From NCBI GenBank assembly GCA_964496595.1, contig CAZCAI010000084.1, positions 1 to 21,091 of the forward strand: a stretch of 21,091 nucleotides of DNA. Reading direction: 5' to 3'. The position numbers were made by a program, and so were the translations under genes. This DNA comes from JAAAOZ01 sp964496595 (GTDB taxonomy: Bacteria; Chloroflexota; Anaerolineae; B4-G1; SLSP01). Shown in pieces: positions 14,968 through 21,091 of this stretch; the first letter of the stretch is position 1, and every line of letters starts with the position of its first letter. The notes beneath the pieces were generated by a model. It ran no database searches, was not told the origin of the DNA, and was given only the letters and a program-made list of their open reading frames with translations.

Positions 14968-16146
14968 TTACTGCGATGTCCGACTCACCGCCTCGGCGAA
15001 CAGATCCTCCAACCACACGTCTTCGTCCCAGACACGCGCCTTCCAACCCGGCATGAGCCGGTCGAGCAGGACGGCCTGAGCCATCCCGCTGTAGTAGAAG
15101 CGCACATCGCCGGAGCGGTTTTGCATCCGCTGGATCTCACCCACCTGGCGCGACCAGTAACGCTCGCGGGTGGTGTAGGTCTTGAACGCGGGATCGTCCT
15201 CAAGGGCGGCGACCGGCGCATACGACGGCGTGCGCGTCGCCTCCAAGCCGATGGATAGCTCGACGTACTTCGCCATGCCCTCCAGCCACTCGCGTTGACG
15301 CTCAAAGTCCGCGCCTTGGGGCGTCAGCCCTTCCCTGCGCCGGGCAGCGCGCTGCGCGAGAAATTGCTCCGCCAGATCCCGCGCCTCGATATCCGAGGAC
15401 GCCTCGACGGCCTGATGCAATAGCGAAAGCTCCTCCTGCCAGCGCTGCTCCAGCGCGTCGTTCTCCCAGGGATATCGACCCTCAAAGGTCATGATCCGCT
15501 CGGCGGCATAGAGGCGCGACCTGGCCTGGAGGCCCTGATAGGCGTGGAAAGCCTCGTGGGCCAGCCCGCCGACGTAGGTCTCGGTCGAGTCGATCAACAG
15601 GCCCCACATCAACTGATAGGGGAAGATGGGCCGGAGGAAGCCCGGCAGATCCTCCCGAAATCCGTTGTAAAACGCGACCGCCGCATATTCCTTGGTCTGC
15701 ATCGTGGCGACCCAGTGATCGCCCACGAGGACGGTGAAGTTCTCCGGCGTTTTGTCGGGACTGGTGAGGGGTTGTCGGTAGTACGGCTGCCCCTGGAACG
15801 TATCCTCCGGGACGATCTCCCACGGCCCGCCGCGATGTTCTTCATAGGGAACTTTGACCCATCCCGCCGGCGGCGCCTCGTCCGGATAGCCGACCAGAAA
15901 GGCGTAGGCCTCGTTGTACACGATCACGGGGATCTCTGCCGCGCCCCAACCAGGCCAGATCTCATCGCCCAACGTGGCGCGCAGATGAAACAGTTCTTCC
16001 AGACGCGCCTTCTCCAGATCACTCAGGCGCTCCACCACGGAGGAGTGCGTCGGCAAATTGCGGTTACGCACCGCCGTCACGGCGATAAGCAACACGAGCA
16101 AGCCGAGCAATCCACCGCCAATGCGTAATAACCACTTCTTGATCAT
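14968..16146 (-). CDS. Membrane-anchored putative zinc metallopeptidase (HExxH), family not recognised
   Basis: 392 residues. One hydrophobic segment (about 6-26, after MIKKWLLRIG) acts as signal anchor or uncleaved signal, placing the rest outside the membrane. GGLAHEAFHAYQG holds a zincin motif His197-Glu198-Ala-Phe-His201. A later helix EWLEGMAKYVEL offers Glu289 or Glu296 as a third zinc ligand, the gluzincin arrangement. The region between is Glu/Arg-rich and helical. No known peptidase family comes to mind, and the substrate is unknown. GGAGGT lies 10 nt before the ATG. It is monocistronic, with its own terminator and REP repeats upstream. Confidence 0.82.
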   Translation of the reverse strand: MIKKWLLRIGGGLLGLLVLLIAVTAVRNRNLPTHSSVVERLSDLEKARLEELFHLRATLGDEIWPGWGAAEIPVIVYNEAYAFLVGYPDEAPPAGWVKVPYEEHRGGPWEIVPEDTFQGQPYYRQPLTSPDKTPENFTVLVGDHWVATMQTKEYAAVAFYNGFREDLPGFLRPIFPYQLMWGLLIDSTETYVGGLAHEAFHAYQGLQARSRLYAAERIMTFEGRYPWENDALEQRWQEELSLLHQAVEASSDIEARDLAEQFLAQRAARRREGLTPQGADFERQREWLEGMAKYVELSIGLEATRTPSYAPVAALEDDPAFKTYTTRERYWSRQVGEIQRMQNRSGDVRFYYSGMAQAVLLDRLMPGWKARVWDEDVWLEDLFAEAVSRTSQ

Positions 16147-16194
16147 AGCTCGTTATACCTCCATCGTTCAATCTTCGGGTAGAGTTTTCGCGTC

Positions 16195-16310
16195 GTCGCC
16201 CGTGGATAAAGTCCACGGGCTAAAAGAACCAAGCCTTACAGGCTCATACACGGAGCCTCCGAAGAAGGCTTTGCTCTTTGAGCTTGGATGTTTACGTCCG
16301 GGAAAGCCAG
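16195..16310. repeat. Isolated REP-like copy of the 1-2085 family
   Basis: GCCCGTGGA-taaag-TCCACGGGC (16198-16220), then CTAAAAGAACCAAGCCT-tac-AGGCT, and ATGTTTACGTCCGGG near 16288-16302, repeat the module order of the block near the transposase, some 14 kb away, with more substitutions. The family is therefore dispersed, not confined to the IS region. Confidence 0.8.
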
Positions 16311-16370
16311 ACGATTCAAATCGCAGCCACTTCTACAAAGTCGCCCTACGGCCACTATTCTTCTGATACA

Positions 16371-16411
16371 GTCCGCGGACGCGGACTTCGCAGGCGTAGC
16401 TTACTACGCCT
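16371..16411. repeat. Palindrome pair of unknown role
   Basis: GTCCGCGGAC (16371-16380) is a perfect 10-bp palindrome. AGGCGTAG-ctta-CTACGCCT (16392-16411) is a perfect 8-bp hairpin. There is no T run and no adjacent gene start. They lie between the REP copy and the dispersed repeat. Confidence 0.5.
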
Positions 16412-16492
16412 CGTTGCCGCAACTTCAGTCGCCAGGCTTTTCTTTCTTCTATTACCGGATTATTTTCTTAATCTTCATTAAATTATGGGGCT

Positions 16493-16636
16493 TTTGGATT
16501 TTGCCGGGCGCCCCCCTCAGCCGCCCTAAAAGTAGCCAGGAATTACGTACTTGTGGGGATCACAGACCTTTTTTACGTCGCTACCAGGTTGCGGGTGGGG
16601 ATAACACGATTGCACCCGGCGAATTCCTGAAGAGCC
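16493..16636 (+). repeat. Dispersed 144-bp intergenic repeat, copy B
   Basis: Ungapped counterpart of 4349-4492. Its core 16551-16636 differs from copy A at three of 86 positions, while the first 58 bases have diverged far more. As with copy A, it lies just downstream of a REP-like hairpin. Otherwise 16147-16710 shows nothing that looks coding. Confidence 0.8.
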
Positions 16637-16710
16637 TAAATTATAACCGAGGAACAACGGCGGCGCCCTGGTAAGGTGACCAGGTTGAGGCGGGATCGAT
16701 AAAATCCCGG

Positions 16711-17193
16711 CTATAATCGAATTTCCCGCTCCAAGCGCGCAAGCTCTCCTTCGAACGCGCGGCGCTCGGCGGACGCGGCAGCCGCCGAGAGGAGGGGATC
16801 GCTGGTCTGGCCGGCGCGCAGCAGATGGCCGTGGAGCGCGGCCACGCGCGTCAGCAAGCGCTTGTCCGCGGCGGCGACGTAGCCGCGGCGGGTCTGACGC
16901 TGCTCGCCAAAGATCCACTCTCGCAGCCGGATCATTCCCGCCCGCGGGCCGATGACCGTCACGCTCGTGCTCTCCTGCATCCACCAGAGATTGAAGCGCG
17001 AAAATCCCCGCGCGCCGTCCGCCTGAATGGTCTCGAAGAGATGTCGCGCCCAGAGTTCCGTCAGGCCCGCTGTCAGCCCCCGGCCCTCCACCTCGACGCG
17101 ACGGGGCACCGATCTATCGAAGGTATCTTGATACCACACCTTCCATTCGGCCTGCGGCGCGGCATCAGGCAACCGCTGTTTGTTTCTGAACAT
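16711..17193 (-). CDS. Conserved-looking protein of unknown function
   Basis: 160 residues from MFRNKQRL, no membrane segment. The N-terminal half is a mixed alpha/beta stretch (EWKVWYQDTFDRSVPRRVEVEG at about 18-39; WARHLFETIQADGARGFSRFNLWWMQ). The C-terminal half is helical and Ala/Arg/Glu-rich, ending in a likely coiled coil. CAGGAGG on the minus strand lies 6 nt before the ATG at 17193; an ATG at 17196 is 3 nt from it and less likely. A longer upstream frame lacks a ribosome site. It is divergent from the gene at 17340. I do not recognise the family. Confidence 0.7.
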   Translation of the reverse strand: MFRNKQRLPDAAPQAEWKVWYQDTFDRSVPRRVEVEGRGLTAGLTELWARHLFETIQADGARGFSRFNLWWMQESTSVTVIGPRAGMIRLREWIFGEQRQTRRGYVAAADKRLLTRVAALHGHLLRAGQTSDPLLSAAAASAERRAFEGELARLEREIRL

Positions 17194-17260
17194 CATGCAC
17201 CTCCTGTAGTGTGAGGGAGTATACCTGCGGCGCGGCAATTTGTCCATCACATTCACGGCC

Positions 17261-17288
17261 TTGCGGAACAGTGCCCTCTCTATATAAT
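17261..17288 (+). promoter_or_regulatory. Promoter of the 17340-18417 unit
   Basis: TTGCGG (17261-17266), a 16-bp spacer and TATAAT (17283-17288), about 50 bp before the start codon. The -35 box is weak and the -10 box perfect. Confidence 0.6.
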
Positions 17289-17339
17289 CAAGGTGAGATG
17301 ACGAATCATAGCAGAGAAAATGAAGGAGATAACGACCGT

Positions 17340-17825
17340 ATGTACAGAGATGACCAATGGTATCAGGCCTGGGCCGAGGCGGTGGAGATGCACAAAGAGG
17401 ACTTCACGCCCAAGCAAAACCAACGCTATCAAATCGACCTGATGATGCGCATCGCGCGGCGCGTCCGCGATCACTCGGATCGCTGCGAGAGGTGCCGCGA
17501 ATATCAGCACACGCTCACGCGCCTGGAGGAGGAGATGCAGGAGCTGCCCGATTCGAAAGCGCAGCGGCAATGGCAGCGCCAAAAGCTGCGCCAGATCGGC
17601 CAACATTACGTCGCGCAGCACAACCTGGCGCCGCCGGGCTACTACACGCGCCAGGGCCTCAAATATGGGCTGCTCATCGGCGCCGCGTTAGGCGTCCTCG
17701 TCGGCCTGATTGTGCTGGGCAACGCGCTCTATCTACCCGCGTTCACCGCTCTGGGCGTCTTGGGCGGCTTGATGTTCGGCAGCGGGCAGGATGCCAACGT
17801 CAAGCGCAATCACCGGCAGATTTGA
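17340..17825 (+). CDS. Small membrane protein with an HxxxCxxC motif
   Basis: 161 residues. The N-terminal soluble part is charged and helical and holds His45-x3-Cys49-x2-Cys52 with His57 nearby, a plausible zinc site matching the HxxxCxxC core of zinc-binding anti-sigma (ZAS) proteins. Two hydrophobic segments follow near 108-128 and 131-148, so the N-terminus is probably cytoplasmic with a membrane hairpin at the C-terminus. AAGGAG at 17323-17328 favours this ATG; an ATG at 17298 would add 14 residues with a poorly spaced site. No sigma factor gene is adjacent, which weakens the anti-sigma reading. The histidine phosphatase follows 25 nt downstream. Confidence 0.75.
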   Translation: MYRDDQWYQAWAEAVEMHKEDFTPKQNQRYQIDLMMRIARRVRDHSDRCERCREYQHTLTRLEEEMQELPDSKAQRQWQRQKLRQIGQHYVAQHNLAPPGYYTRQGLKYGLLIGAALGVLVGLIVLGNALYLPAFTALGVLGGLMFGSGQDANVKRNHRQI

Positions 17826-17850
17826 GCAGCAGATTAAGCAGATGGAGCAG

Positions 17851-18417
17851 ATGACCATTTTCTACCTGATCCGTCACGCGCACGCGGTGTGGACGCCGGA
17901 TGAGCAGCGACCGCTTTCTCCGCAGGGGCGAGCGGATGCCCGGCGCGTGGCCGAGTTGCTCCGTCGCACTCCCATCACTCAGGTGTACGCCAGCCCCTTT
18001 CGCCGCGCCTGGGAGACAGTCGCGCCCTTGGCCGAGGCGCTGGACTTGCCCGTGCACGAGGCGCCGGATCTGCGGGAGCGGAAGTTGAGCGGCGCGCCGG
18101 TCGATGATTTCTTCGCGGCGGGGCGGCGGACGTGGGACAATCCGACCACCGCGCATCCCGGCGGCGAGACGAACGCGGCCGCCCAGCGGCGGGGCGTGGC
18201 GGTGGTACAACGCCTGCGCGCACAACATCCAACGGCGCACATCGCGCTCACGACGCACGGCAATCTCCTGGCCCTGGTGTTGCAGCACTACGATCCCAGC
18301 GTGGATTACGCTTTCTGGCGCGCCCTGACGATGCCTGACATCTACACACTGGAGCTATCGGGTGGAGAAGCGGCAATCACGCGATTATGCGAAGAGCATC
18401 TCGCAGACGTGAGCTAG
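17851..18417 (+). CDS. Histidine phosphatase family protein (phosphoglycerate-mutase-like)
   Basis: 188 residues. The phosphate pocket is complete: Arg8-His9 in YLIRHAHA (nucleophile His9), Arg51/Arg52 in YASPFRRAWET, Glu76 in DLRERKLSG and His136 in TTHGNLLAL. These enzymes move or remove phosphate through a phosphohistidine; small members often act on sugar phosphates or cofactor precursors, and the substrate here is unknown. GGAG is only 3 nt before the chosen ATG. ATGs at 17842 and 17791 lack a site, and the latter overlaps the previous gene. The chosen start puts the catalytic motif at the usual distance from the N-terminus. Confidence 0.88.
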   Translation: MTIFYLIRHAHAVWTPDEQRPLSPQGRADARRVAELLRRTPITQVYASPFRRAWETVAPLAEALDLPVHEAPDLRERKLSGAPVDDFFAAGRRTWDNPTTAHPGGETNAAAQRRGVAVVQRLRAQHPTAHIALTTHGNLLALVLQHYDPSVDYAFWRALTMPDIYTLELSGGEAAITRLCEEHLADVS

Positions 18418-18423
18418 CCCCCG

Positions 18424-18490
18424 TGTCAAACCAAATGATAATGTTACCGAACGCATAACGGTTCTGTCAAAAGATAAGGTTACCGAATGC
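18424..18490. mobile_element. Possible insertion-sequence end relic with two end repeats
   Basis: Two related units in direct order, TGTCAAAcCAAATGATAATG followed by TTACCGAACGC (18424-18454), and TGTCAAAAGATAAGGTTACC followed by GAATGC (18465-18490), resemble the repeated transposase-binding sites at the ends of IS21- or IS481-type elements. No transposase follows. The resemblance is from general knowledge, not an alignment. Confidence 0.4.
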
Positions 18491-18728
18491 CCGTGTCCTC
18501 CTTTTCCTTATTAGAAGAAATAGTCGCCGGCGGGGAGTCGTCGGCGCTGAGGGAAGCGATCAGGTCGTCCGTATCGTCCGCGCGTAAGGCGGCCTGAGCA
18601 GCGGGGAAGAGTTCGGGATATGATAGGATCTCGAAGACATTTTCAGTTTGACCGGGAGGGGCATTGGGATAGGAGTAGAGGCGCACGAAAGGCCCAAAGA
18701 CTTCCTGCTCGAGTTGACGATGGCGCAT
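18480..18728 (-). CDS. Doubtful small open frame (82 codons)
   Basis: An ATG-initiated frame with an in-frame stop 9 bp upstream and AAGGA 9 nt before the ATG. Codon choice is reasonable and the tail acidic (LRADDTDDLIASLSADD). No family is recognised. It overlaps on the opposite strand a frame that looks like a gene remnant (18640-18819), and both cannot be real. It could equally be a shadow. Confidence 0.25.
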   Translation of the reverse strand: MRHRQLEQEVFGPFVRLYSYPNAPPGQTENVFEILSYPELFPAAQAALRADDTDDLIASLSADDSPPATISSNKEKEDTGIR

Positions 18729-18819
18729 CTGGGACTATCCTTGACGAAGTACTTCGGCCCCTACACGCCTTACTTTGCGCTGCACACGCGCAGATTTCCG
18801 TGGGATCGATATAAGTTAT
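18640..18819 (+). pseudogene. Possible 3' remnant of a lost gene
   Basis: The plus-strand frame ends ...KDFLLELTMAHLGLSLTKYF, then GPYTPYFALHTRRFPWDRYKL and a stop at 18817-18819. It has protein-like composition but no start codon with a ribosome site, and a stop at about 18621 closes the frame upstream. Together with the IS-end-like repeats at 18424 this suggests a truncated gene. The original function is not recognisable to me. Confidence 0.35.
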
Positions 18820-18833
18820 AGGAAAAAAAATCT

Positions 18834-19190
18834 ATGCACATTGAATTTCGAGACGTACAAGGGCAACGCTTTGGCGAGGGCCTGCCGGGCCAGCCGCTCA
18901 TCGAGAGCAGCGACGACATCACGAAGCTGATCGAAGCGGATTACACCGTGCACCGTTTCCTGCTCTACCCCGAAAATCTGCCGGCAAATTTCTTCGATCT
19001 CAGCTCTCGGCAAGCGGGGGAGATCCTCCAGAAGCTTCGCAACTACCACATTCGCCTGGCCGTCGTCCACACGCCGGCCCTCCAACTGAGCAGCCGCTTC
19101 GGCGAGATGTTGGCGGATGAGATGCGCGGGCCATATTTCCGTCTCTTCGACGAGCGCGCTGAGGCTCAAGCGTGGCTCTGCGCCGATTGA
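18834..19190 (+). CDS. DUF4180 domain protein
   Basis: 118 residues, the full length of the DUF4180 family. The family hallmark is clear: LIESSDDITKLI (22-33), ENLPANFFDLSSRQAGEILQ (47-66) and NYHIRLAVV (70-78), with an SRFGEMLADE..G.YFRLF end. Members are small alpha/beta (STAS-like in pattern) cytoplasmic proteins without an established role. AGGAAA lies about 9 nt before the ATG. The LexA-GDPD gene starts 19 nt after the stop, so the two are very probably one operon, which makes DUF4180 a candidate partner of that fusion. Confidence 0.88.
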   Translation: MHIEFRDVQGQRFGEGLPGQPLIESSDDITKLIEADYTVHRFLLYPENLPANFFDLSSRQAGEILQKLRNYHIRLAVVHTPALQLSSRFGEMLADEMRGPYFRLFDERAEAQAWLCAD

Positions 19191-19209
19191 GCTAATCTGA
19201 GGAGAACCA

Positions 19210-20214
19210 ATGGTTGACTACACCGAAAAACAAGGGCAATACCTGGCTTTCATCTATTACTACACGAAAATCCACCACGAACCCCCGGCAGAGGCCGATC
19301 TACAGCGTTATTTTCAAGTGACGCCTCCCACCGTGCATCAGATGATCGTCCGCTTGGATGAGAAGGGACTCATCGCGCGGGAGCCGGGCAAGGCGCACAC
19401 CATTCGCGTACTCGTCCCGCCCGAAGCGTTGCCGGATCTGGGGCAGAGCCTGGATCATTACCCCGCGCCCGTGAAGCTGCCCTTCGAAACGCCGGCGGAT
19501 TTTCGCATCATCGCGCATCGCGGCGCCTCGGCCTATGCGCCGGAGAACACCTTCGCGGCCTTCGATCTGGCCCTTGAGATGGGCGTACGCGAGATCGAGA
19601 TGGACGCGCAGCTCTCGGCGGATGGCGTCGTCGTCCTCTGCCACGATGCGACCCTGGAGAAGTACGGCCACGGACGTCAGTTAGTGGAACAGACCCCGTG
19701 GGAGCAGCTCGCTCAGCTTGATATGGGGAGCTGGTTTTCGCCGTTCTTGTTTCCAGATGAGCGGATGCCCACCCTGCGCGCTCTCTTCAAACGCTACAGC
19801 GCGACCTTCACCTATCACATCGAGATCAAGGGCGATGCGCCGGGACTGCCGTGCGCCATCCATAGGGATGTGGAAGCCTTTGGGTTGAGGGATCATTGCC
19901 TCTTCACGTCGTTTTCCTACGAGAAGTTGGCGCGGATGAAGGCCATCGCGCCGCACGCCAGGCTGGGATGGCTCGTCGAAAGCATCGACGACGAGGTGCT
20001 GGAGCACGCCGAACGGCTAGGCCTCTTTCAACTCTGCCCCGCAGCCCGCCCTCTGACCCGCGAGGCGGTCCAGGCAGCGCGCACCGTCACGCACGAGGTC
20101 AGAGCCTGGGGCATCAACGGTTCCCGCTCAGAGGTACTCGCCCTGATCCAGCACACAATCCGCACCGGCTGCGATGGGATGACCATCGACTGGCCGGATT
20201 GGATCAGCCATTGA
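19210..20214 (+). CDS. LexA-type winged helix fused to glycerophosphodiester phosphodiesterase
   Basis: 334 residues in two parts. Residues 1-75 are a LexA-DNA-binding-like winged helix (TEKQGQYLAFIYYY...PPAEADLQRYFQVTPPTVHQ, then RLDEKGLIAREPG). From about 97 a complete GDPD/PLC-like TIM barrel follows: His103-Arg104 (IAHRGASAYAPENT), Glu130 and Asp132 (EIEMDAQLSADG), His145-Asp146 and HIEIKGD. GDPDs hydrolyse glycerophosphodiesters to glycerol-3-phosphate and an alcohol. No signal peptide is present, so it is cytoplasmic. No LexA autoprotease (Ser-Lys) part is seen. GAGGAG 5-10 nt before the ATG supports the start. One continuous frame crosses the junction, so the fusion is real in this sequence. 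A transcription factor sensing its substrate is an inference. Confidence 0.88.
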   Translation: MVDYTEKQGQYLAFIYYYTKIHHEPPAEADLQRYFQVTPPTVHQMIVRLDEKGLIAREPGKAHTIRVLVPPEALPDLGQSLDHYPAPVKLPFETPADFRIIAHRGASAYAPENTFAAFDLALEMGVREIEMDAQLSADGVVVLCHDATLEKYGHGRQLVEQTPWEQLAQLDMGSWFSPFLFPDERMPTLRALFKRYSATFTYHIEIKGDAPGLPCAIHRDVEAFGLRDHCLFTSFSYEKLARMKAIAPHARLGWLVESIDDEVLEHAERLGLFQLCPAARPLTREAVQAARTVTHEVRAWGINGSRSEVLALIQHTIRTGCDGMTIDWPDWISH

Positions 20215-20242
20215 AGCCTGACAGCAAGTGAGTAAATACACT

Positions 20243-20270
20243 TTGCAGGACATGGCGAACGTGCTAAAAT
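20243..20270 (+). promoter_or_regulatory. Weak promoter candidate before the CGGC gene
   Basis: TTGCAG (20243-20248), a 16-bp spacer and TAAAAT (20265-20270), 45 bp before the start codon. Neither box is perfect. Confidence 0.4.
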
Positions 20271-20314
20271 CTGATCAATCCCTTAATCACACAAACCCTA
20301 CACAGGAGGATGAA

Positions 20315-20761
20315 ATGAGCACCAAGACGAAGATTGGGATCATTATTTGCGACCGTTACCGCCGTTGCGCGGGCGGGAAGTGTCTCCGTGCGATGCGGAA
20401 CAAGGAGGGCGCGTTCAGCATCTACACCGATACGGAGTTGGAGCTTGTGGGCTACACCACGTGCGATGGCTGCCCCGGCGGCAACATCGAGTATGCCGGC
20501 GCGGAGATGGTGAAAAACGGCGCGGAGGTCATCCATCTGGCGACCGGCCTCGTCGTCGGCTACCCGCCCTGTCCCTACATTCGGACCTTCAAGGCCTTTT
20601 TGGAGAAGCGCTACGGCGTGCAGGTCGTCGTAGGCACCCACCCCATCCCCACAAAATACCTGGATATGCACACGCACCTGGGCACATGGGATGATCCCGA
20701 ATGGGAGCCGTTGATCGCGCCGACGATGGCGGACGAAGCAACGCGCTTGGACTACAACTAG
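20315..20761 (+). CDS. CGGC domain-containing protein (putative metal-binding)
   Basis: 148 residues covering the CGGC family core. Conserved cysteines are Cys12 (IIICDR), Cys18, Cys23 (GGKCLRAM), Cys50 and Cys53 (TTCDGCPGG) and Cys86 (YPPCPYI), with EVIHLATG between and His109 after VVVGT. The pattern points to bound metal or an iron-sulphur centre; the function is unknown and common among anaerobes. The start is the ATG with AGGAGG at 20304-20309, 5 nt upstream; a longer frame upstream lacks a site. The next gene starts 12 nt after the stop, so they are co-transcribed. The C-terminal 35 residues (YLDMHTHLGTWDDPEWEPL...) go beyond the core. Confidence 0.9.
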   Translation: MSTKTKIGIIICDRYRRCAGGKCLRAMRNKEGAFSIYTDTELELVGYTTCDGCPGGNIEYAGAEMVKNGAEVIHLATGLVVGYPPCPYIRTFKAFLEKRYGVQVVVGTHPIPTKYLDMHTHLGTWDDPEWEPLIAPTMADEATRLDYN

Positions 20762-20773
20762 GGGCAAAACAAC

Positions 20774-21091
20774 ATGGCAAATCGATCCTATCTTTACACG
20801 CATCATCCAGGCGAAGACCCGGCTTATCGTGACGTCAGCGAGTGGGCGGGAGACCTCCCGCTCGCCCATTTGCTCCTAGTCGGGACCGAGCCGACCGTCA
20901 GCGCGTCCGTCATCTGGCAGGTAGACGCCAAGATCGCGATCCAGGGCAATGCGAGGGAGAGCCGCCCGCTCTTCCTCGCGATCTTGGCGTGGCTCGCGCC
21001 CCAATTGCCCGCCGGATTTCGCGCCGCCGCGAGGGAGGCTCAGGCATTCTTGGCCAGACCGGATCGGCAGGGTGACTATTTTCACCTGGAG
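20774..21091 (+). CDS. MANRSYLY-type protein of unknown function, cut by window end
   Basis: 106 codons with no stop; the 3' end lies outside the window. It begins MANRSYLYTHHPGEDPAYRD, then SEWAGDLPLAHLLLVG (22-37), VSASVIWQVDAKIAIQGN (42-59) and an Ala/Leu-rich helical part. I recall other uncharacterised bacterial proteins starting MANRSYLY, with a W-x2-x-I-P-L-A stretch; no activity is known to me. It lies 12 nt after the CGGC gene with only a weak ribosome site, suggesting translational coupling. Confidence 0.8.
   Translation, partial: MANRSYLYTHHPGEDPAYRDVSEWAGDLPLAHLLLVGTEPTVSASVIWQVDAKIAIQGNARESRPLFLAILAWLAPQLPAGFRAAAREAQAFLARPDRQGDYFHLE

Noticed and set aside
15544..16128. 194-codon frame opposite the HExxH gene
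   Set aside because: The minus-strand frame has a membrane anchor, a catalytic motif, a ribosome site and a terminator; the opposite frame has none of these.
16278..16674. Open frames of 67-128 codons after the REP copy
   Set aside because: They lie over REP and dispersed repeats without ribosome sites, and their translation resembles that of the 4297-4500 repeat frame.
20264..20869. 201-codon minus-strand frame opposite the CGGC gene
   Set aside because: The plus strand encodes a clear CGGC domain with AGGAGG before its start; the minus frame is a shadow.

Overview
The window looks like a scaffold from a GC-rich, free-living bacterium, most likely a member of the Chloroflexota (Anaerolineae-like). 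This is an inference from gene content: a short separate SecD/SecF pair, a giant BatA/VWA protein, RpiR-type regulators, a CGGC-domain protein and abundant REP-like intergenic repeats. No rRNA or tRNA gene was seen to confirm it. A run of 100 Ns (7766-7865) shows that it is a scaffold with one unresolved gap.

Layout. 1-2085 is a dense block of REP-like palindromes surrounding a small IS200-type Y1 transposase (886-1293). It includes a 279-bp segment present twice without a difference. 2129-4047 holds a uronate-dehydrogenase-like SDR and two GNAT acetyltransferases, one closely resembling AAC(6')-Ii. 4048-4730 is a gene-free stretch with three inverted or dispersed repeats, ending in a perfect sigma70-type promoter for secD-secF (4731-7087). 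7088-7954 has a terminator, a palindromic element and a 23-bp tandem repeat interrupted by the gap. 7955-12607 encodes a 1550-residue membrane protein with three VWA domains, apparently a fusion of two proteins. A bidirectional terminator separates it from two tandem paralogous RpiR/SIS regulators on the minus strand (12688-14686). Each has its own strong promoter, and their leader dyads have changed in a compensatory way.

14968-16146 (minus) is a membrane-anchored HExxH protein of no recognised family. 16147-16710 carries a further REP copy and the second copy of the dispersed repeat. 16711-17193 (minus) is an unrecognised protein, divergent from a small membrane protein with an HxxxCxxC motif (17340-17825) and a histidine phosphatase (17851-18417). 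18418-18833 looks like decayed mobile DNA. 18834-20214 is a pair: DUF4180, then a LexA-like winged helix fused to a glycerophosphodiesterase. 20315-21091 is a CGGC-domain protein followed by a MANRSYLY-type protein cut by the window end.

The genes do not form one pathway. secDF is housekeeping protein export. The rest are short accessory transcription units separated by repeats. The most unusual structures are the paralogous RpiR genes with covarying leader dyads, the nested REP family with its transposase, the conserved 86-bp core of the dispersed repeat, the triple-VWA fusion and the LexA-GDPD fusion.
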